Numbered from the stretch's first letter, positions 23,964 through 33,047 are shown. The stretch is 43,967 nt of DNA from Avibacterium volantium_A (GCF_049366555.1 NZ_JBMMGT010000022.1:1-43967), one strand, 5' to 3'. A program made the numbers and translations. Notes: a model not told the origin generated them from the letters alone.

Positions 23964-24593
23964 TTAAATTCGGTTCTTTTCAAGTTGAGCTAATTTTTGT
24001 TCCACAAGTGCGGTGTGTTTTTCCAGCGTTTTTACTTGTTCGCAAAAATCTGCAATGGCAAGGCTTGGCGAGATAACTGCCCATTCTTCCGTTAAACGCT
24101 CCCCCCAATATTGCTGGCTTTGTTGCAATTTTCTTTTTGCCATCTGAGCAAAATTGCGTAAAAAATTCACCGCACTTTGTGCCACCACATCACCCACAAA
24201 AGGGGAAAGCAGTTCGGCAGGATCTTTTTCTAAAAACTCCAACAAGGCAGTGAAATCTTGCAAGACTTGCAAATTCCCTTGTAGCTGAATGGATTGATCG
24301 TTCAAGTGGGCGGATAATTGCTGCTTGCTCGGCATTTGCAACAATAACTGCGCTTTGAGATTCACTGCACAATCCACTTCACCTTCATATTGATTGAGCA
24401 GATCAATGCGCTGTGGCGAGAACACAAAATAAATTGGAAAATCAATTTGTTGCACATTGATTTTCAGCACCTTGCCGTTAAGTTTGCGTAAATAAATTTC
24501 GCTATGTGCGGTGCGTTTTAACAAATAATTTAGCAAGGATTCCAACGCACCGTTAAGCCATTGTGGCAGCATTAATTGTTGCAGAAAGTTCAT
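23964..24593 (-). CDS. ubiJ: UbiJ, ubiquinone biosynthesis accessory factor (SCP2-like)
   Basis: The 209-residue protein has an N-terminal SCP2-type lipid-binding domain (about 15-115; LKRTAHSEIYLRKLNGKVLKI, then VDCAVNLKAQLLLQ) and a C-terminal coiled-coil tail rich in Glu and Gln. UbiJ binds lipid Q intermediates and scaffolds the soluble hydroxylase and methylase complex. It sits 11 bp after ubiE and 4 bp before ubiB, the usual order. Sequence is loosely conserved in this family, so context contributes much of the confidence. Confidence 0.9.
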   Translation of the reverse strand: MNFLQQLMLPQWLNGALESLLNYLLKRTAHSEIYLRKLNGKVLKINVQQIDFPIYFVFSPQRIDLLNQYEGEVDCAVNLKAQLLLQMPSKQQLSAHLNDQSIQLQGNLQVLQDFTALLEFLEKDPAELLSPFVGDVVAQSAVNFLRNFAQMAKRKLQQSQQYWGERLTEEWAVISPSLAIADFCEQVKTLEKHTALVEQKLAQLEKNRI

Positions 24594-24604
24594 TTTTTGC
24601 TCGC

Positions 24605-25447
24605 TTAAAATTTATAGCCACGGTGCAACGCCACAATGCCCGCGCTGAGATTGTAATAACTTACTTGCTCGAACCCAGCTTGCTCCATCATTGTTTTAAG
24701 ATCTTCTTGTTTCGGGTGCATTCGGATTGATTCGGCTAAATAACGGTAACTATCGCCGTCATTCACCACCACTTCACCGATTTTCGGCAAAATATTGAAG
24801 GAATAGAAATTATAAATTTTGCCGAGTGGATCTAGGATCGGCTTAGAAAATTCCAACACCAATAAACGCCCACCGGGTTTTAAGACGCGGAACATTGACC
24901 GCAGGGCTTTGTCTTTATCGGTAACATTGCGTAAGCCGAAGCTGATAATTACGCAGTCAAAGGTGTTATCAGCAAAAGGCAGGGTTTCCGCGTTGGCTTG
25001 CACATAATTGATGTTGCCAATCACGCCAAGGTTACGCAATTTTTCTCGCCCCACATTGAGCATTGAGGAATTAATATCCGCCAAAATCACTTGCCCAGTT
25101 TCCCCCACAATGCGAGAAAACTTGGCGCTGAAATCGCCCGTTCCGCCTGCCAGATCAAGCACTTTCTGCCCTTTTCGCACGCCGCTGCAATCAATGGTAA
25201 AGCGTTTCCAAATACGGTGAATACCAAAAGAAAGCAAGTCATTCATTAAATCATATTTACCTGCCACCGAATGGAACACGTTCGCTACGAGCTTTTGTTT
25301 TTCTGCTTTTGCTACGGTTTGGAAACCAAAATGGGTGGTTTCTTGCTCGTAATCAATAGGAGCTACGTTAGACTGTTCTACGTCAGTTTGCGCAAAGTGC
25401 GGTGCATTTTCTTGCTGTTTTTTGTGGGTGTTGTTGTGGGAAGTCAT
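24605..25447 (-). CDS. ubiE: Ubiquinone/menaquinone C-methyltransferase UbiE
   Basis: The 280-residue SAM-dependent methyltransferase acts in both ubiquinone and menaquinone synthesis. The SAM motif VLDLAGGTGDFSAKFS and the family signatures YDLMNDLLSFGIHRIWKR and RVLKPGGRLLVLEFSKP are intact. It is about 25 residues longer than the E. coli form because of a polar N-terminal tail (residues about 1-35, SHNNTHKKQQENAPHF); a start nearer the FGFQTVAKAEK motif cannot be excluded. It is first in the ubiE-ubiJ-ubiB operon. menA at 27.7-28.6 kb supplies its menaquinone-branch substrate. Confidence 0.95.
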   Translation of the reverse strand: MTSHNNTHKKQQENAPHFAQTDVEQSNVAPIDYEQETTHFGFQTVAKAEKQKLVANVFHSVAGKYDLMNDLLSFGIHRIWKRFTIDCSGVRKGQKVLDLAGGTGDFSAKFSRIVGETGQVILADINSSMLNVGREKLRNLGVIGNINYVQANAETLPFADNTFDCVIISFGLRNVTDKDKALRSMFRVLKPGGRLLVLEFSKPILDPLGKIYNFYSFNILPKIGEVVVNDGDSYRYLAESIRMHPKQEDLKTMMEQAGFEQVSYYNLSAGIVALHRGYKF

Positions 25448-25489
25448 AACCTTGTCCGAAAATAATCTGAATGCTGCTTAGGATAACAA

Positions 25490-25565
25490 AAAATAGCGGA
25501 TTTCTCCGCTATTTTTATTCGATGTGAAAAAGAAAATAAGGGCAAAAGGTTGCTTTCGCCCTTAT
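25490..25565 (-). terminator. Double terminator of the DASS transporter gene
   Basis: On the minus strand the first hairpin (25536-25565) pairs ATAAGGGC with GCCCTTAT and is followed by T-rich sequence. The second (25490-25515) pairs AAAATAGCGGA with its complement and ends in six T's. They insulate ubiE from the transporter gene. Confidence 0.8.
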
Positions 25566-25569
25566 CATT

Positions 25570-26955
25570 TTAGAACCACAATAAATAAGCCACTGTACCA
25601 ATCACAAATACGCTAATGAGATTGAGCAAGATACCTGCACGGATCATTTCACGTTGTTTCACTTCGCCAGTACCAAATACAATGGCGTTTGGCGGTGTGG
25701 CGACTGGTAACATAAAGGCACAAGATGCCCCTAAACCGATGATTAACGCAAGGCCAAGCTCTGGCATTCCTAAGGATTGTGCAATGGAGATAAAAATCGG
25801 TACTAATAAGGCCGCACTTGCGGTGTTAGACGTAAATTCCGTTAAGAAGATAATAAACGCTGCCACCAACAAGCCGATGAGATAGAAATGACCGCCTTCA
25901 ATTAAGAATACGATACCATCAGCTAAAATGCGGCTCGCACCTGAATCACGCAATACAGAACTTAGGGTTAAACCACCACCGAACAGCATTAACACGCCCC
26001 AGTCCGTGTTGTTTTGCAATTGTTTCCAAGAAGCAACCCCTGTAGCACAAATCACCACGGCAGCGAAGAGCGCAATCACACTATCAAAGCTGGCAATTTT
26101 TTTCTCAAGCCCTAATAAGGAAGAAAGCATTGGGTTGATTTTGCTGCTGAACACCCAGCATAGTGCGATTAAAACGAAAATCGCAAGGGTAATAATACGT
26201 TTAGAATTAAACTCAATTTTTTCAAAATCTTGTTTGAAATGTAGGTTTAGTTTCGGGCGGAATACCATATATAGCGTACCAATCATAATTGGCATTAATA
26301 GAATCATCACCGGTAAACCGTAACTTAACCAATCGGAGAAAGTGAGTTTAAGTTGAGTTGCCACAATGTTATTTGGTGGGCTACCTACGAGCGTTCCCAT
26401 ACCGCCGATACTTGCGCTATAAGCAATCCCTAGTAGTACGAAAACATAGGTATTATGCTCACGCTCTTTATCCATTTGGCTTAAAATCCCCATTGCCAGT
26501 GGTAACATCATTGCCGCGGTTGCGGTGTTACTCATCCACATTGATAAAAATGCGGTAATGGTGAAGAGATAAAGCACCGCCACCAATAAACGTCCGCCTG
26601 CTAATGCCATAATTTTGTTGGCAATCATACGGTCAATATTTTGTTGGTGTAAGGCTGTGGCAAGCGCAAATCCCCCAAAGAATAGGAAGATATTTGGATC
26701 AGCAAAGGCAACCAGCGCCTGCTTGGTGGTAACCAAATCCAACACAATGGCCAATAGCGGCACTAAAAGCGCAGTGATGGTAACGTGCAAGGCTTCGGTA
26801 AGCCATAACACGGCGATAAATGCCAGCATTGCTAAGCCTTTGTTCGCTTTGGGATCGAAAGGCAGAAAATTCAATAAAATAAAGAAAAGCACCATATCGG
26901 CAATAAGAATAATTCCATTGCGATGTGAGGTGGTTTGAGTTGATGTTGCATTCAT
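25570..26955 (-). CDS. DASS/SLC13-family anion (dicarboxylate) symporter
   Basis: The 461-residue membrane protein has about 11-12 spans and the two inverted SNT signatures of the divalent anion:sodium symporter family: MWMSNTATAAMMLP (about 138-151) and TEFTSNTASAALLVP (about 363-377). Each is followed by a Pro-rich element (GTLVGSPPNNIV and LPVATPPNAIV). Family members import succinate, malate or citrate with sodium. The substrate cannot be set from sequence. Dicarboxylate uptake would suit anaerobic fumarate respiration. The gene is monocistronic, with a double terminator and a long leader. Confidence 0.88.
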   Translation of the reverse strand: MNATSTQTTSHRNGIILIADMVLFFILLNFLPFDPKANKGLAMLAFIAVLWLTEALHVTITALLVPLLAIVLDLVTTKQALVAFADPNIFLFFGGFALATALHQQNIDRMIANKIMALAGGRLLVAVLYLFTITAFLSMWMSNTATAAMMLPLAMGILSQMDKEREHNTYVFVLLGIAYSASIGGMGTLVGSPPNNIVATQLKLTFSDWLSYGLPVMILLMPIMIGTLYMVFRPKLNLHFKQDFEKIEFNSKRIITLAIFVLIALCWVFSSKINPMLSSLLGLEKKIASFDSVIALFAAVVICATGVASWKQLQNNTDWGVLMLFGGGLTLSSVLRDSGASRILADGIVFLIEGGHFYLIGLLVAAFIIFLTEFTSNTASAALLVPIFISIAQSLGMPELGLALIIGLGASCAFMLPVATPPNAIVFGTGEVKQREMIRAGILLNLISVFVIGTVAYLLWF

Positions 26956-26966
26956 AGTAATTCCTC

Positions 26967-27010
26967 TTTATGGTTGTTATTTGTGCTAACTTTTTTGGGT
27001 TAGCCATAAA
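26967..27010 (-). promoter_or_regulatory. Nested inverted repeat in the leader of the DASS gene
   Basis: TTTATGG and CCATAAA flank an inner stem GCTAAC (26985-26990) and GTTAGC (26999-27004) directly upstream of the start. It could be an operator or a leader hairpin in the mRNA. The rest of the 228-bp gap is AT-rich. Confidence 0.3.
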
Positions 27011-27139
27011 GACAAGCTAACGTTATCAACTTGTTAATAAAAAGCAACAAAAAATTTGTGGTTTTGTGAGGCAGGTCAGAAAAATAATTGGGGGAAATCG
27101 TAACAAAGGGATAAGAAAAGGAAAAACAAGGACAAAAAA

Positions 27140-27166
27140 ATAATGGCAAGAAAAACTTGCCATTAT
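27140..27166 (-). terminator. Terminator of rraA
   Basis: ATAATGGCAAG (27140-27150) and CTTGCCATTAT (27156-27166) form an 11-bp perfect stem with a 5-nt loop. On the minus strand it is followed by TTTTTTTGTCC. Confidence 0.88.
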
Positions 27167-27183
27167 GTTAATCCTTAATCAAA

Positions 27184-27684
27184 TTATTCTTCTTCGGTAT
27201 CTTCTAACTCTAACGGCTCTTGCGAAAGAATAATGCCAGTTAAATCTGCATACACATAGTCTTCCGGGTAGAAAGTAACACCACCAAAATTCACTGGCAC
27301 ATCGACTTCCCCTTGCGTATCATCACTTGCGCCCACTGGAATTGGCGCAAGGGCTTGAATACCAATATCTAAATTTTCTAATTGTTGAATTTGGCGAACT
27401 GCACCGTAAACAATAATTCCTTCCCAGCCATTATCTAGAGCAAGCTGAGCAAGATCCGCATCAATTAAGGCTTGGCGAACTGCGCCCCCACCATCAACTA
27501 ATAATACGCGACCTTCACCGTTTTCTTCTAAAATCTCGGCAATTAAGCCATTGCTTTCAAAACATTTTACCGTAGTAACCTTGCCGTAAAATGAGGTCAA
27601 TCCACCAAAATTAGAAAAGATCGGTTCAACAACATCAACTTGATCTAAATAAACATCGCACAATGTGGAAGTATCAATACACAT
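27184..27684 (-). CDS. rraA: RraA, regulator of RNase E activity
   Basis: The 166-residue protein matches RraA throughout: DTSTLCDVYLDQVDVVEPIF, FGGLTSFYGKVTTVKCFESNG, GRVLLVDGGGAVRQALID, WEGIIVYGAVRQ and LDIGIQALAPIPVGA. It forms ring-shaped trimers that bind RNase E and reduce mRNA and rRNA-precursor cleavage. The short acidic tail (LELEDTEEE) is usual. It follows menA by 49 bp on the same strand, the conserved menA-rraA order, so the two are probably cotranscribed. Confidence 0.96.
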   Translation of the reverse strand: MCIDTSTLCDVYLDQVDVVEPIFSNFGGLTSFYGKVTTVKCFESNGLIAEILEENGEGRVLLVDGGGAVRQALIDADLAQLALDNGWEGIIVYGAVRQIQQLENLDIGIQALAPIPVGASDDTQGEVDVPVNFGGVTFYPEDYVYADLTGIILSQEPLELEDTEEE

Positions 27685-27733
27685 AAGTTCACCTTTTTAC
27701 GCTGAAAATGATTGTTCTAGTATATGCCTATTG

Positions 27734-28648
27734 CTAGCCCACTAGCAAGCCGAAACTAAAAAGTAAGTTGGTTAAAAGCGCTAACATTGACATTTGCCCG
27801 AGCATTGGACGCAATAACAGGGGATCTTGGCTGCGATAAACATACAACGCGTGCTTCACCAATAAAGGATATGCCAAAAGAAAAATAAAGCTCAATAAAT
27901 GGTGGAAATTCGCCAAGGCAAAAATCACATAACACAACGCCCCTACGGCTAATAAAGTGCAGTGATAAATTCGTCCATTTTTTGCCCCAAGACGAACAGC
28001 AAGGGTGTTCTTACCTGCTTTTTTATCTTGCTCAATATCGCGTAAATTATTGATATTTAATACCGCAGTGGCAAAAAGCCCAGTTGCAAGTGCGGGTAAA
28101 AAAATCATTAAATTTAATTGGTGAGTTTGCAAATAATACGTACCGCATACCCCCAAAATACCAAAAAACAGCAGCACGGAAATATCGCCCAATCCCATAT
28201 AACCATAGGGCTTTGCGCCTACGGTATAAGTAATCGCGGCAATAATGGCAAGCCCACCTAAAAGAGAAAATGCCAAGAGATCTGCATAACTTTGATACGC
28301 AATGCCAATTAACAGAAAGCCGAAAAACAAACTTGCTAAGATCACCGCAATAAGCCCTTTTTTCAGCTGCTGCGCACTAATCACGCCGTGCTGAATGCCA
28401 CGCAACGGGCCGATACGCTCTGCGGTATCAGTGCCTTTTTGATGATCGCCATAATCATTAGCAAAGTTAGAAAGAATTTGTAGCAACAAGGTGGTAATCA
28501 AACATAACAGACTGATTTGCCAGCTAAATTTATGATCCCAATAGGCAAGGGCAGCCCCCATAACAATCGAAGCGGCAGCTAAAGGCAGGGTTTTTGGTCT
28601 TGCGGTTTCCACCCACATTTTAACAACTTGTTTATCCATATTTTTCAC
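27734..28648 (-). CDS. menA: 1,4-dihydroxy-2-naphthoate octaprenyltransferase
   Basis: The 304-residue UbiA-superfamily membrane enzyme attaches the prenyl chain to dihydroxynaphthoate, giving demethylmenaquinone. The two Asp-rich sites are NFANDYGDHQKGTD (about 61-74) and INNLRDIEQDKKAGK (about 198-212). About eight or nine spans are visible. The start METARPKTLPLAAA-type segment is conserved (WVETARPKTLPLAAA). The first Met (28648) or the one three residues later both look possible. It stands divergent from trmO. Confidence 0.95.
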   Translation of the reverse strand: MKNMDKQVVKMWVETARPKTLPLAAASIVMGAALAYWDHKFSWQISLLCLITTLLLQILSNFANDYGDHQKGTDTAERIGPLRGIQHGVISAQQLKKGLIAVILASLFFGFLLIGIAYQSYADLLAFSLLGGLAIIAAITYTVGAKPYGYMGLGDISVLLFFGILGVCGTYYLQTHQLNLMIFLPALATGLFATAVLNINNLRDIEQDKKAGKNTLAVRLGAKNGRIYHCTLLAVGALCYVIFALANFHHLLSFIFLLAYPLLVKHALYVYRSQDPLLLRPMLGQMSMLALLTNLLFSFGLLVG

Positions 28649-28742
28649 TTATCTTTCTAAATCCTGATTTTGGCGTAAAATATCCCAAAGAATGGGCTAT
28701 TGTACTCATTTATTTTCGCCATTTTAACTGTTTAAGGAAAAT

Positions 28743-29459
28743 ATGTCGCAACTTAATTTAACCCTTTCCCCCATCGGGATTATTCATACGCCTTATAAAG
28801 AGAAATTTTCCGTGCCACGCCAGCCTAATTTAGTGCAAGACGGCATTGGCACAATCCGCTTGCTCGCACCTTATAATCAACCTGAAGCCGTGCGTGGTTT
28901 AGAACAATTTTCTCACTTATGGCTTATTTTCCAGTTTGATAAAATCCCCACAGGCAAATGGCAGCCTACCGTTCGCCCACCACGCCTTGGCGGTAATCAA
29001 CGCATTGGCGTATTTGCTTCACGCGCCACACATCGCCCCAATCCTTTAGGGCTTTCCAAAGTAGAATTGAAACGCATTGAAATCAATCAAGGCGAAGTGT
29101 TGTTGCATTTAGGCTCGGTCGATTTGGTGGACCGCACCCCTATTTTTGACATCAAGCCCTATATTGCCTATGCCGACAGCGAACCCAATGCCAATTCAGG
29201 ATTTGCCCAACAGCCACCCGAAGCAAAGCTACAAGTGCGCTTTTCCCCACAGGCTCAAGGGCAATTAATCAAGTGCGGTGCAAAATATCCAAATTTTCAG
29301 CGTTTTATCACAGAAGTGCTGCAACAAGATCCCCGCCCCGCTTATCAACAAGGAAAAACATCTGATCGTATTTATGGAATGAAATTGTATGAGTTTAATG
29401 TTCGGTGGTGGGTGAGAGATGATGAGTGGGTGGAGGTGATTGAGATTGCAGAAGAATAA
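28743..29459 (+). CDS. trmO: tRNA (N6-threonylcarbamoyladenosine-37-N6)-methyltransferase TrmO
   Basis: The 238-residue protein (old name TsaA or YaeB) methylates t6A37 in threonine tRNAs using SAM. The N-terminal beta-barrel domain shows PIGIIHTPYKEKFSVPRQP and RPPRLGGNQRIGVFASRATHRPNPLGLS, and VDLVDRTPIFDIKPYI completes the conserved core. The C-terminal part (DPRPAYQQGKTSDRIYGMKLY) is the usual substrate-binding region. ATG at 28743 follows AAGGAAA. It is monocistronic, with an uptake sequence near 29272 in the coding part. Confidence 0.95.
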   Translation: MSQLNLTLSPIGIIHTPYKEKFSVPRQPNLVQDGIGTIRLLAPYNQPEAVRGLEQFSHLWLIFQFDKIPTGKWQPTVRPPRLGGNQRIGVFASRATHRPNPLGLSKVELKRIEINQGEVLLHLGSVDLVDRTPIFDIKPYIAYADSEPNANSGFAQQPPEAKLQVRFSPQAQGQLIKCGAKYPNFQRFITEVLQQDPRPAYQQGKTSDRIYGMKLYEFNVRWWVRDDEWVEVIEIAEE

Positions 29460-29475
29460 GGCTAGCCCACATAAA

Positions 29476-29508
29476 AAAGCGTTCAAATATCCCCACTTTG
29501 AACGCTTT
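29476..29508. terminator. Bidirectional terminator between trmO and glpF
   Basis: AAAGCGTTCAAA (29476-29487) and TTTGAACGCTTT (29497-29508) form a 12-bp perfect stem, with T's following on the plus strand and the A run before it giving T's on the minus strand. Confidence 0.88.
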
Positions 29509-29526
29509 CCTTTTTCCTATCCATTC

Positions 29527-30264
29527 TTACATTAAGGCGTTGTACAATAAACCTGCCAACACAGCCCCTGTAACTGGGCCTAAGACAGGTACCCAGCTGT
29601 ATTGCCAGTCTGCACCTGTATTTAAGGTTTTACCTAATAAACCAAGGGTTAGACGAGGGCCAAGATCACGGGCTGGATTGATGGCATAACCTGTTGTACC
29701 GCCTAAGCTCAAGCCGATTGCCCACACTAAGATCGCCACCGGTAATGCGCCAAGCGAACCTAAACCAATTGGGGTTGGGCTTCCTTCTGGAAAATTCAGG
29801 CTTGCGCCAGTGATGTAGAAAATCACGAATAATAAAACAAAAGTGCCAATGAGTTCGCTAATAAAGTTGCTAGCATAGTTGCGAATGGCCGGTTCTGTAC
29901 AGAAACACGCGCGTTTTGAGCCTTGATCTTCAGTAGCTGTAAAATGATCTTTATAGAAAATATACACAAGTAGCGCGCCGGACATTCCTCCTGCAATTTG
30001 CGCGGCTATATAGCCTAAAATCATTGAAGGCGCAAAACTACCAATTACCGCCAAGCCAAGGGTTACTGCAGGGTTAAGATGTGCGCCACTATAAGGCCCT
30101 GTTACGACCACCGCCACATAAACCGCAAACGCCCAAGCGGTGGTGATCACAATCCACCCTGAACTTTGCCCTTTGGTTTTATTTAAGCAGACATTTGCAA
30201 CGACACCATTTCCCATTAAAATCAGTAATGCCGTACCAATAAATTCAGCCAGATAAGCATTCAT
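29527..30264 (-). CDS. glpF: Glycerol facilitator (aquaglyceroporin)
   Basis: The start at 30264 (MNAYLAEFIGTALLILMGNG) follows AAGGAG and gives 245 residues; the frame is open to 30360, but that extension is not membrane-like. The two pore NPA boxes are HLNPAVTLG (about 65-73) and INPARDLGPR (about 200-209). The Asp after the second NPA marks a glycerol channel over a pure water channel. Six spans and two half-helices fit. It is divergent from glpK, its metabolic partner, which traps the imported glycerol. Confidence 0.94.
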   Translation of the reverse strand: MNAYLAEFIGTALLILMGNGVVANVCLNKTKGQSSGWIVITTAWAFAVYVAVVVTGPYSGAHLNPAVTLGLAVIGSFAPSMILGYIAAQIAGGMSGALLVYIFYKDHFTATEDQGSKRACFCTEPAIRNYASNFISELIGTFVLLFVIFYITGASLNFPEGSPTPIGLGSLGALPVAILVWAIGLSLGGTTGYAINPARDLGPRLTLGLLGKTLNTGADWQYSWVPVLGPVTGAVLAGLLYNALM

Positions 30265-30304
30265 AATGCACTCCTTTTTAATCCATTTTATGAGATCTGT
30301 AATT

Positions 30305-30610
30305 TTCTTTCGTTTAGATCCAAAAAGTGTTCTTTTGAATATTATTGGTGCGTATTTCATTATTAATAGAAAATCTTATAAAGCAATACTTTTTGTAAGG
30401 ATTTATCTACTTTTTCTCCAATTTGTTAGCTTGATCACATTTTTAATTTATTGATTCTTGTTGAAATCTATCAAACACCCCATAATGGGTAGCGATAAAA
30501 ATATTTTGTGAGGTGGATCAAAAATTTGAATATTGCTCATTTTAGACTTGAGTGTTTTCGATTATTTTCTTTTAGGTAATTCTTTCGTTTTAGCTCAAAA
30601 CTAATGTTCT
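30305..30610. promoter_or_regulatory. Divergent glpF/glpK control region
   Basis: The roughly 400-bp gap holds no gene. A near-consensus CRP site, TGTTA-6 nt-TCACA, lies at 30424-30439, and a weaker one (TGTGA-6 nt-TCAAA) begins at 30507. A related 29-31 nt sequence occurs twice (30305-30333 and 30580-30610), each starting TTCTTTCGTTT and ending TGTTCT, close to each gene. TGTTC is the half-site of the glycerol repressor GlpR in E. coli. Catabolite activation and glycerol-phosphate repression are inferred. Confidence 0.5.
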
Positions 30611-30665
30611 CGCGAGTAAAAAGGTGCAACATTTTACTTATCTAACAGACAAAAGAGGATCGGTT

Positions 30666-32174
30666 ATGACAGAGAAAAAATATATCATCGCCTTAGATCA
30701 AGGCACAACTAGCTCCAGAGCGGTATTGCTTGATCATAATGCCAATGTGGTTGAAATTGCACAGCGTGAATTTACCCAAATTTACCCGCAAGCGGGCTGG
30801 GTGGAGCATAATCCAATGGAAATTTGGGCGACACAAAGTTCTACCTTAAACGAAGTGGTGGCGAAAGCAGGTATTTCTTCTGATAGCATTGCCGCGATAG
30901 GGATCACGAATCAACGTGAAACTACTATCGTATGGGAAAAAGAAACGGGTAAACCTGTGTATAATGCCATTGTGTGGCAATGCCGCCGCACTGCGGACAT
31001 CACCGATAAACTTAAAGCGGACGGCCACGAAGATTATATTCGCAAAACCACGGGGCTTGTGGTAGATCCTTATTTTTCTGGCACTAAAGTGAAATGGATT
31101 TTGGATAATGTAGAAGGTGCAAGAGAAAAAGCGGAACGTGGTGAATTGCTTTTTGGTACGGTGGATACTTGGCTGGTGTGGAAACTCACGCAAGGGCGGG
31201 TACACGTTACGGATTACACCAATGCTTCTCGCACAATGTTATTTAACATTCATACCAAACAATGGGATGACAAAATGCTCGAAATTTTGGGCATTCCAAA
31301 ATCAATGTTGCCAGAAGTGCGAAATTCTTCCGAAATTTACGGACAAACCAACATCGGCGGTAAAGGGGGCGTGCGTATCCCCGTGGCAGGGATTGCAGGC
31401 GACCAACAAGCAGCCCTTTATGGACATTTATGCGTACAAGCAGGGCAAGCGAAAAATACCTATGGTACAGGCTGTTTTATGCTAATGCACACAGGCGATA
31501 AAGCGGTGCAATCACAAAATGGCTTGCTCACCACCATCGCTTGTAATGCCAAAGGCGAACCTGAGTATGCTTTGGAGGGTTCAATTTTTATGGGCGGGGC
31601 TTCCATTCAATGGTTGCGTGATGAACTGAAAATTGTTCACGATAGTTTCGACAGCGAATATTTCGCACAGAAAGTGCCTGATTGTAACGGCGTTTATGTT
31701 GTTCCTGCTTTTACTGGGCTTGGTGCACCTTATTGGGATCCTTATGCCAGAGGAGCTATTTTCGGTTTATCTCGAGGAGCGAACCGCAATCACATTGTGC
31801 GAGCAACCCTAGAATCTATCGCTTACCAAACCCGTGATGTGCTTGAAGCAATGCAATCTGATTCAGGGGAAAAACTTAAATCTTTACGCGTGGACGGCGG
31901 TGCGACAGCCAACAATTTCCTAATGCAATTCCAAGCTGATATTCTTAACACCCCTGTTGAACGCCCTGTGGTGAAAGAAGTTACCGCACTGGGTGCTGCT
32001 TATCTTGCTGGGCTTGCCACCGGATTCTGGAAAGATCTCGACGAATTGCGAGATAAAGCCGCCGTCGAACGCACATTCACACCAGATGGCGATGAAGAAA
32101 AACGCATAAAACGCTACAAGGGCTGGAAAAAAGCGGTAAAACGTGCGTTGGAATGGGAGAAAGATGAGGATTAA
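30666..32174 (+). CDS. glpK: Glycerol kinase
   Basis: The ATG at 30666 is preceded by AAAGAGGATC and gives 502 residues, the same as in E. coli; an upstream ATG (30624) would add 14 unrelated residues. The FGGY-kinase features are IALDQGTTSSRAVLLD (ATP loop), TNQRETTIVWEK, the catalytic Asp in GIAGDQQAALYGHL, NTYGTGCFML, and VDGGATANNFLMQFQADIL. It phosphorylates glycerol to glycerol-3-phosphate. It is divergent from glpF, with CRP-like sites between the two. Confidence 0.97.
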   Translation: MTEKKYIIALDQGTTSSRAVLLDHNANVVEIAQREFTQIYPQAGWVEHNPMEIWATQSSTLNEVVAKAGISSDSIAAIGITNQRETTIVWEKETGKPVYNAIVWQCRRTADITDKLKADGHEDYIRKTTGLVVDPYFSGTKVKWILDNVEGAREKAERGELLFGTVDTWLVWKLTQGRVHVTDYTNASRTMLFNIHTKQWDDKMLEILGIPKSMLPEVRNSSEIYGQTNIGGKGGVRIPVAGIAGDQQAALYGHLCVQAGQAKNTYGTGCFMLMHTGDKAVQSQNGLLTTIACNAKGEPEYALEGSIFMGGASIQWLRDELKIVHDSFDSEYFAQKVPDCNGVYVVPAFTGLGAPYWDPYARGAIFGLSRGANRNHIVRATLESIAYQTRDVLEAMQSDSGEKLKSLRVDGGATANNFLMQFQADILNTPVERPVVKEVTALGAAYLAGLATGFWKDLDELRDKAAVERTFTPDGDEEKRIKRYKGWKKAVKRALEWEKDED

Positions 32175-32240
32175 TATTCCTTGTTAGAAAAAGTGCGGTG
32201 GTTTTTATTAAATTTTTAAACCGCATATACATATAAGAGA

Positions 32241-32280
32241 AAAGGCAGCGTATCAATATTTACTTGAACGCTGCCTTTTT
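32241..32280. terminator. Bidirectional terminator after glpK
   Basis: AAAGGCAGCGT (32241-32251) and ACGCTGCCTTT (32268-32278) make an 11-bp stem with T's on the plus-strand side. It also serves the convergent gene ending at 32301. Confidence 0.85.
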
Positions 32281-32300
32281 AGTACGAAATATATTAAGCC

Positions 32301-32933
32301 TTATTTCACAAACTCACTAAACGTTAATTCATAATGATCGCCATCTTTATCGTAGGAAATATAGCGCGGGAATTGTTCGCCTGCGTATTTTTTCACTACA
32401 AAAGATTTTTCACCCGTGCGGAATTGATAGGTGATTTCAGTGTGCGATTGATTATCTCGCGTTACTTTTCGTTCGCTTTTTTTCACCAATACATTTTTCA
32501 TTGGATACAATTTTTTGCCGTTAGTAATTTGGAAATTTTGCGGCAATTTATCGTAATAGCTAAGCTGGAACGCCACTGTGAATAAATCAAAGGTTGGCAT
32601 TTCAAGTGGCTCGCTTTTCAAACCGTTTTTCACTTTACCATACGCAATTTCATTGCCTTTGATGATCGTTTTGGCATAAGGTTTACCGTTACGCACATCT
32701 TGGTAATTGCTCATTTTAAAATCCGTTTTGCTTTGTGTCCCAACGGATTTGAATTCAATGTTATACAGCGGAATATTGATCTTAGCATCAACGCGATATT
32801 GCGATCCATTGGCGTTAAAATGCACATAAGCAGGCATTAAATAATTTGAGCTGTATTTGATATTGGTATCTAAATTTGCCCAGGCATTAGGCAAAGCAAA
32901 CAAGCTAAGCAAAAGCACTTTGAATAGTTTCAT
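32301..32933 (-). CDS. Exported protein of unknown function (possible DUF3108-like)
   Basis: The 210-residue protein has a clear signal peptide (MKLFKVLLLSLFALPNAWA, cleavage near residue 19) and no later membrane span or lipobox, so it is periplasmic. The mature part is rich in beta-strand patterns (KYSSNYLMPAYVHFNANG, YRVDAKINIPLYNIEF, TFDLFTVAFQLSYYDKLP, HTEITYQFRTG, HYELTFSEF), suggesting a beta-barrel or lipocalin-like fold. The layout faintly recalls DUF3108 proteins. It is monocistronic between glpK and trpS. I do not recognise a function. Confidence 0.75.
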   Translation of the reverse strand: MKLFKVLLLSLFALPNAWANLDTNIKYSSNYLMPAYVHFNANGSQYRVDAKINIPLYNIEFKSVGTQSKTDFKMSNYQDVRNGKPYAKTIIKGNEIAYGKVKNGLKSEPLEMPTFDLFTVAFQLSYYDKLPQNFQITNGKKLYPMKNVLVKKSERKVTRDNQSHTEITYQFRTGEKSFVVKKYAGEQFPRYISYDKDGDHYELTFSEFVK

Positions 32934-33020
32934 TAAAATTCCTTCTAATACTAATTAAATGAAGTGTTTATTTAGATTGCATTGCAGAACAATAGTTCAT
33001 TGCAAAAGAAAGTGCGGTGA

Positions 33021-33047
33021 AAATTAGGCGAATTTTTCGCCTAATTT
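33021..33047 (-). terminator. Terminator of the rpe-gph-trpS operon
   Basis: AAATTAGGCGAA (33021-33032) and TTCGCCTAATTT (33036-33047) form a 12-bp stem with a 3-nt loop. On the minus strand it is followed by TCACCGCACTTTCTTTT, which includes an uptake sequence. Confidence 0.8.
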
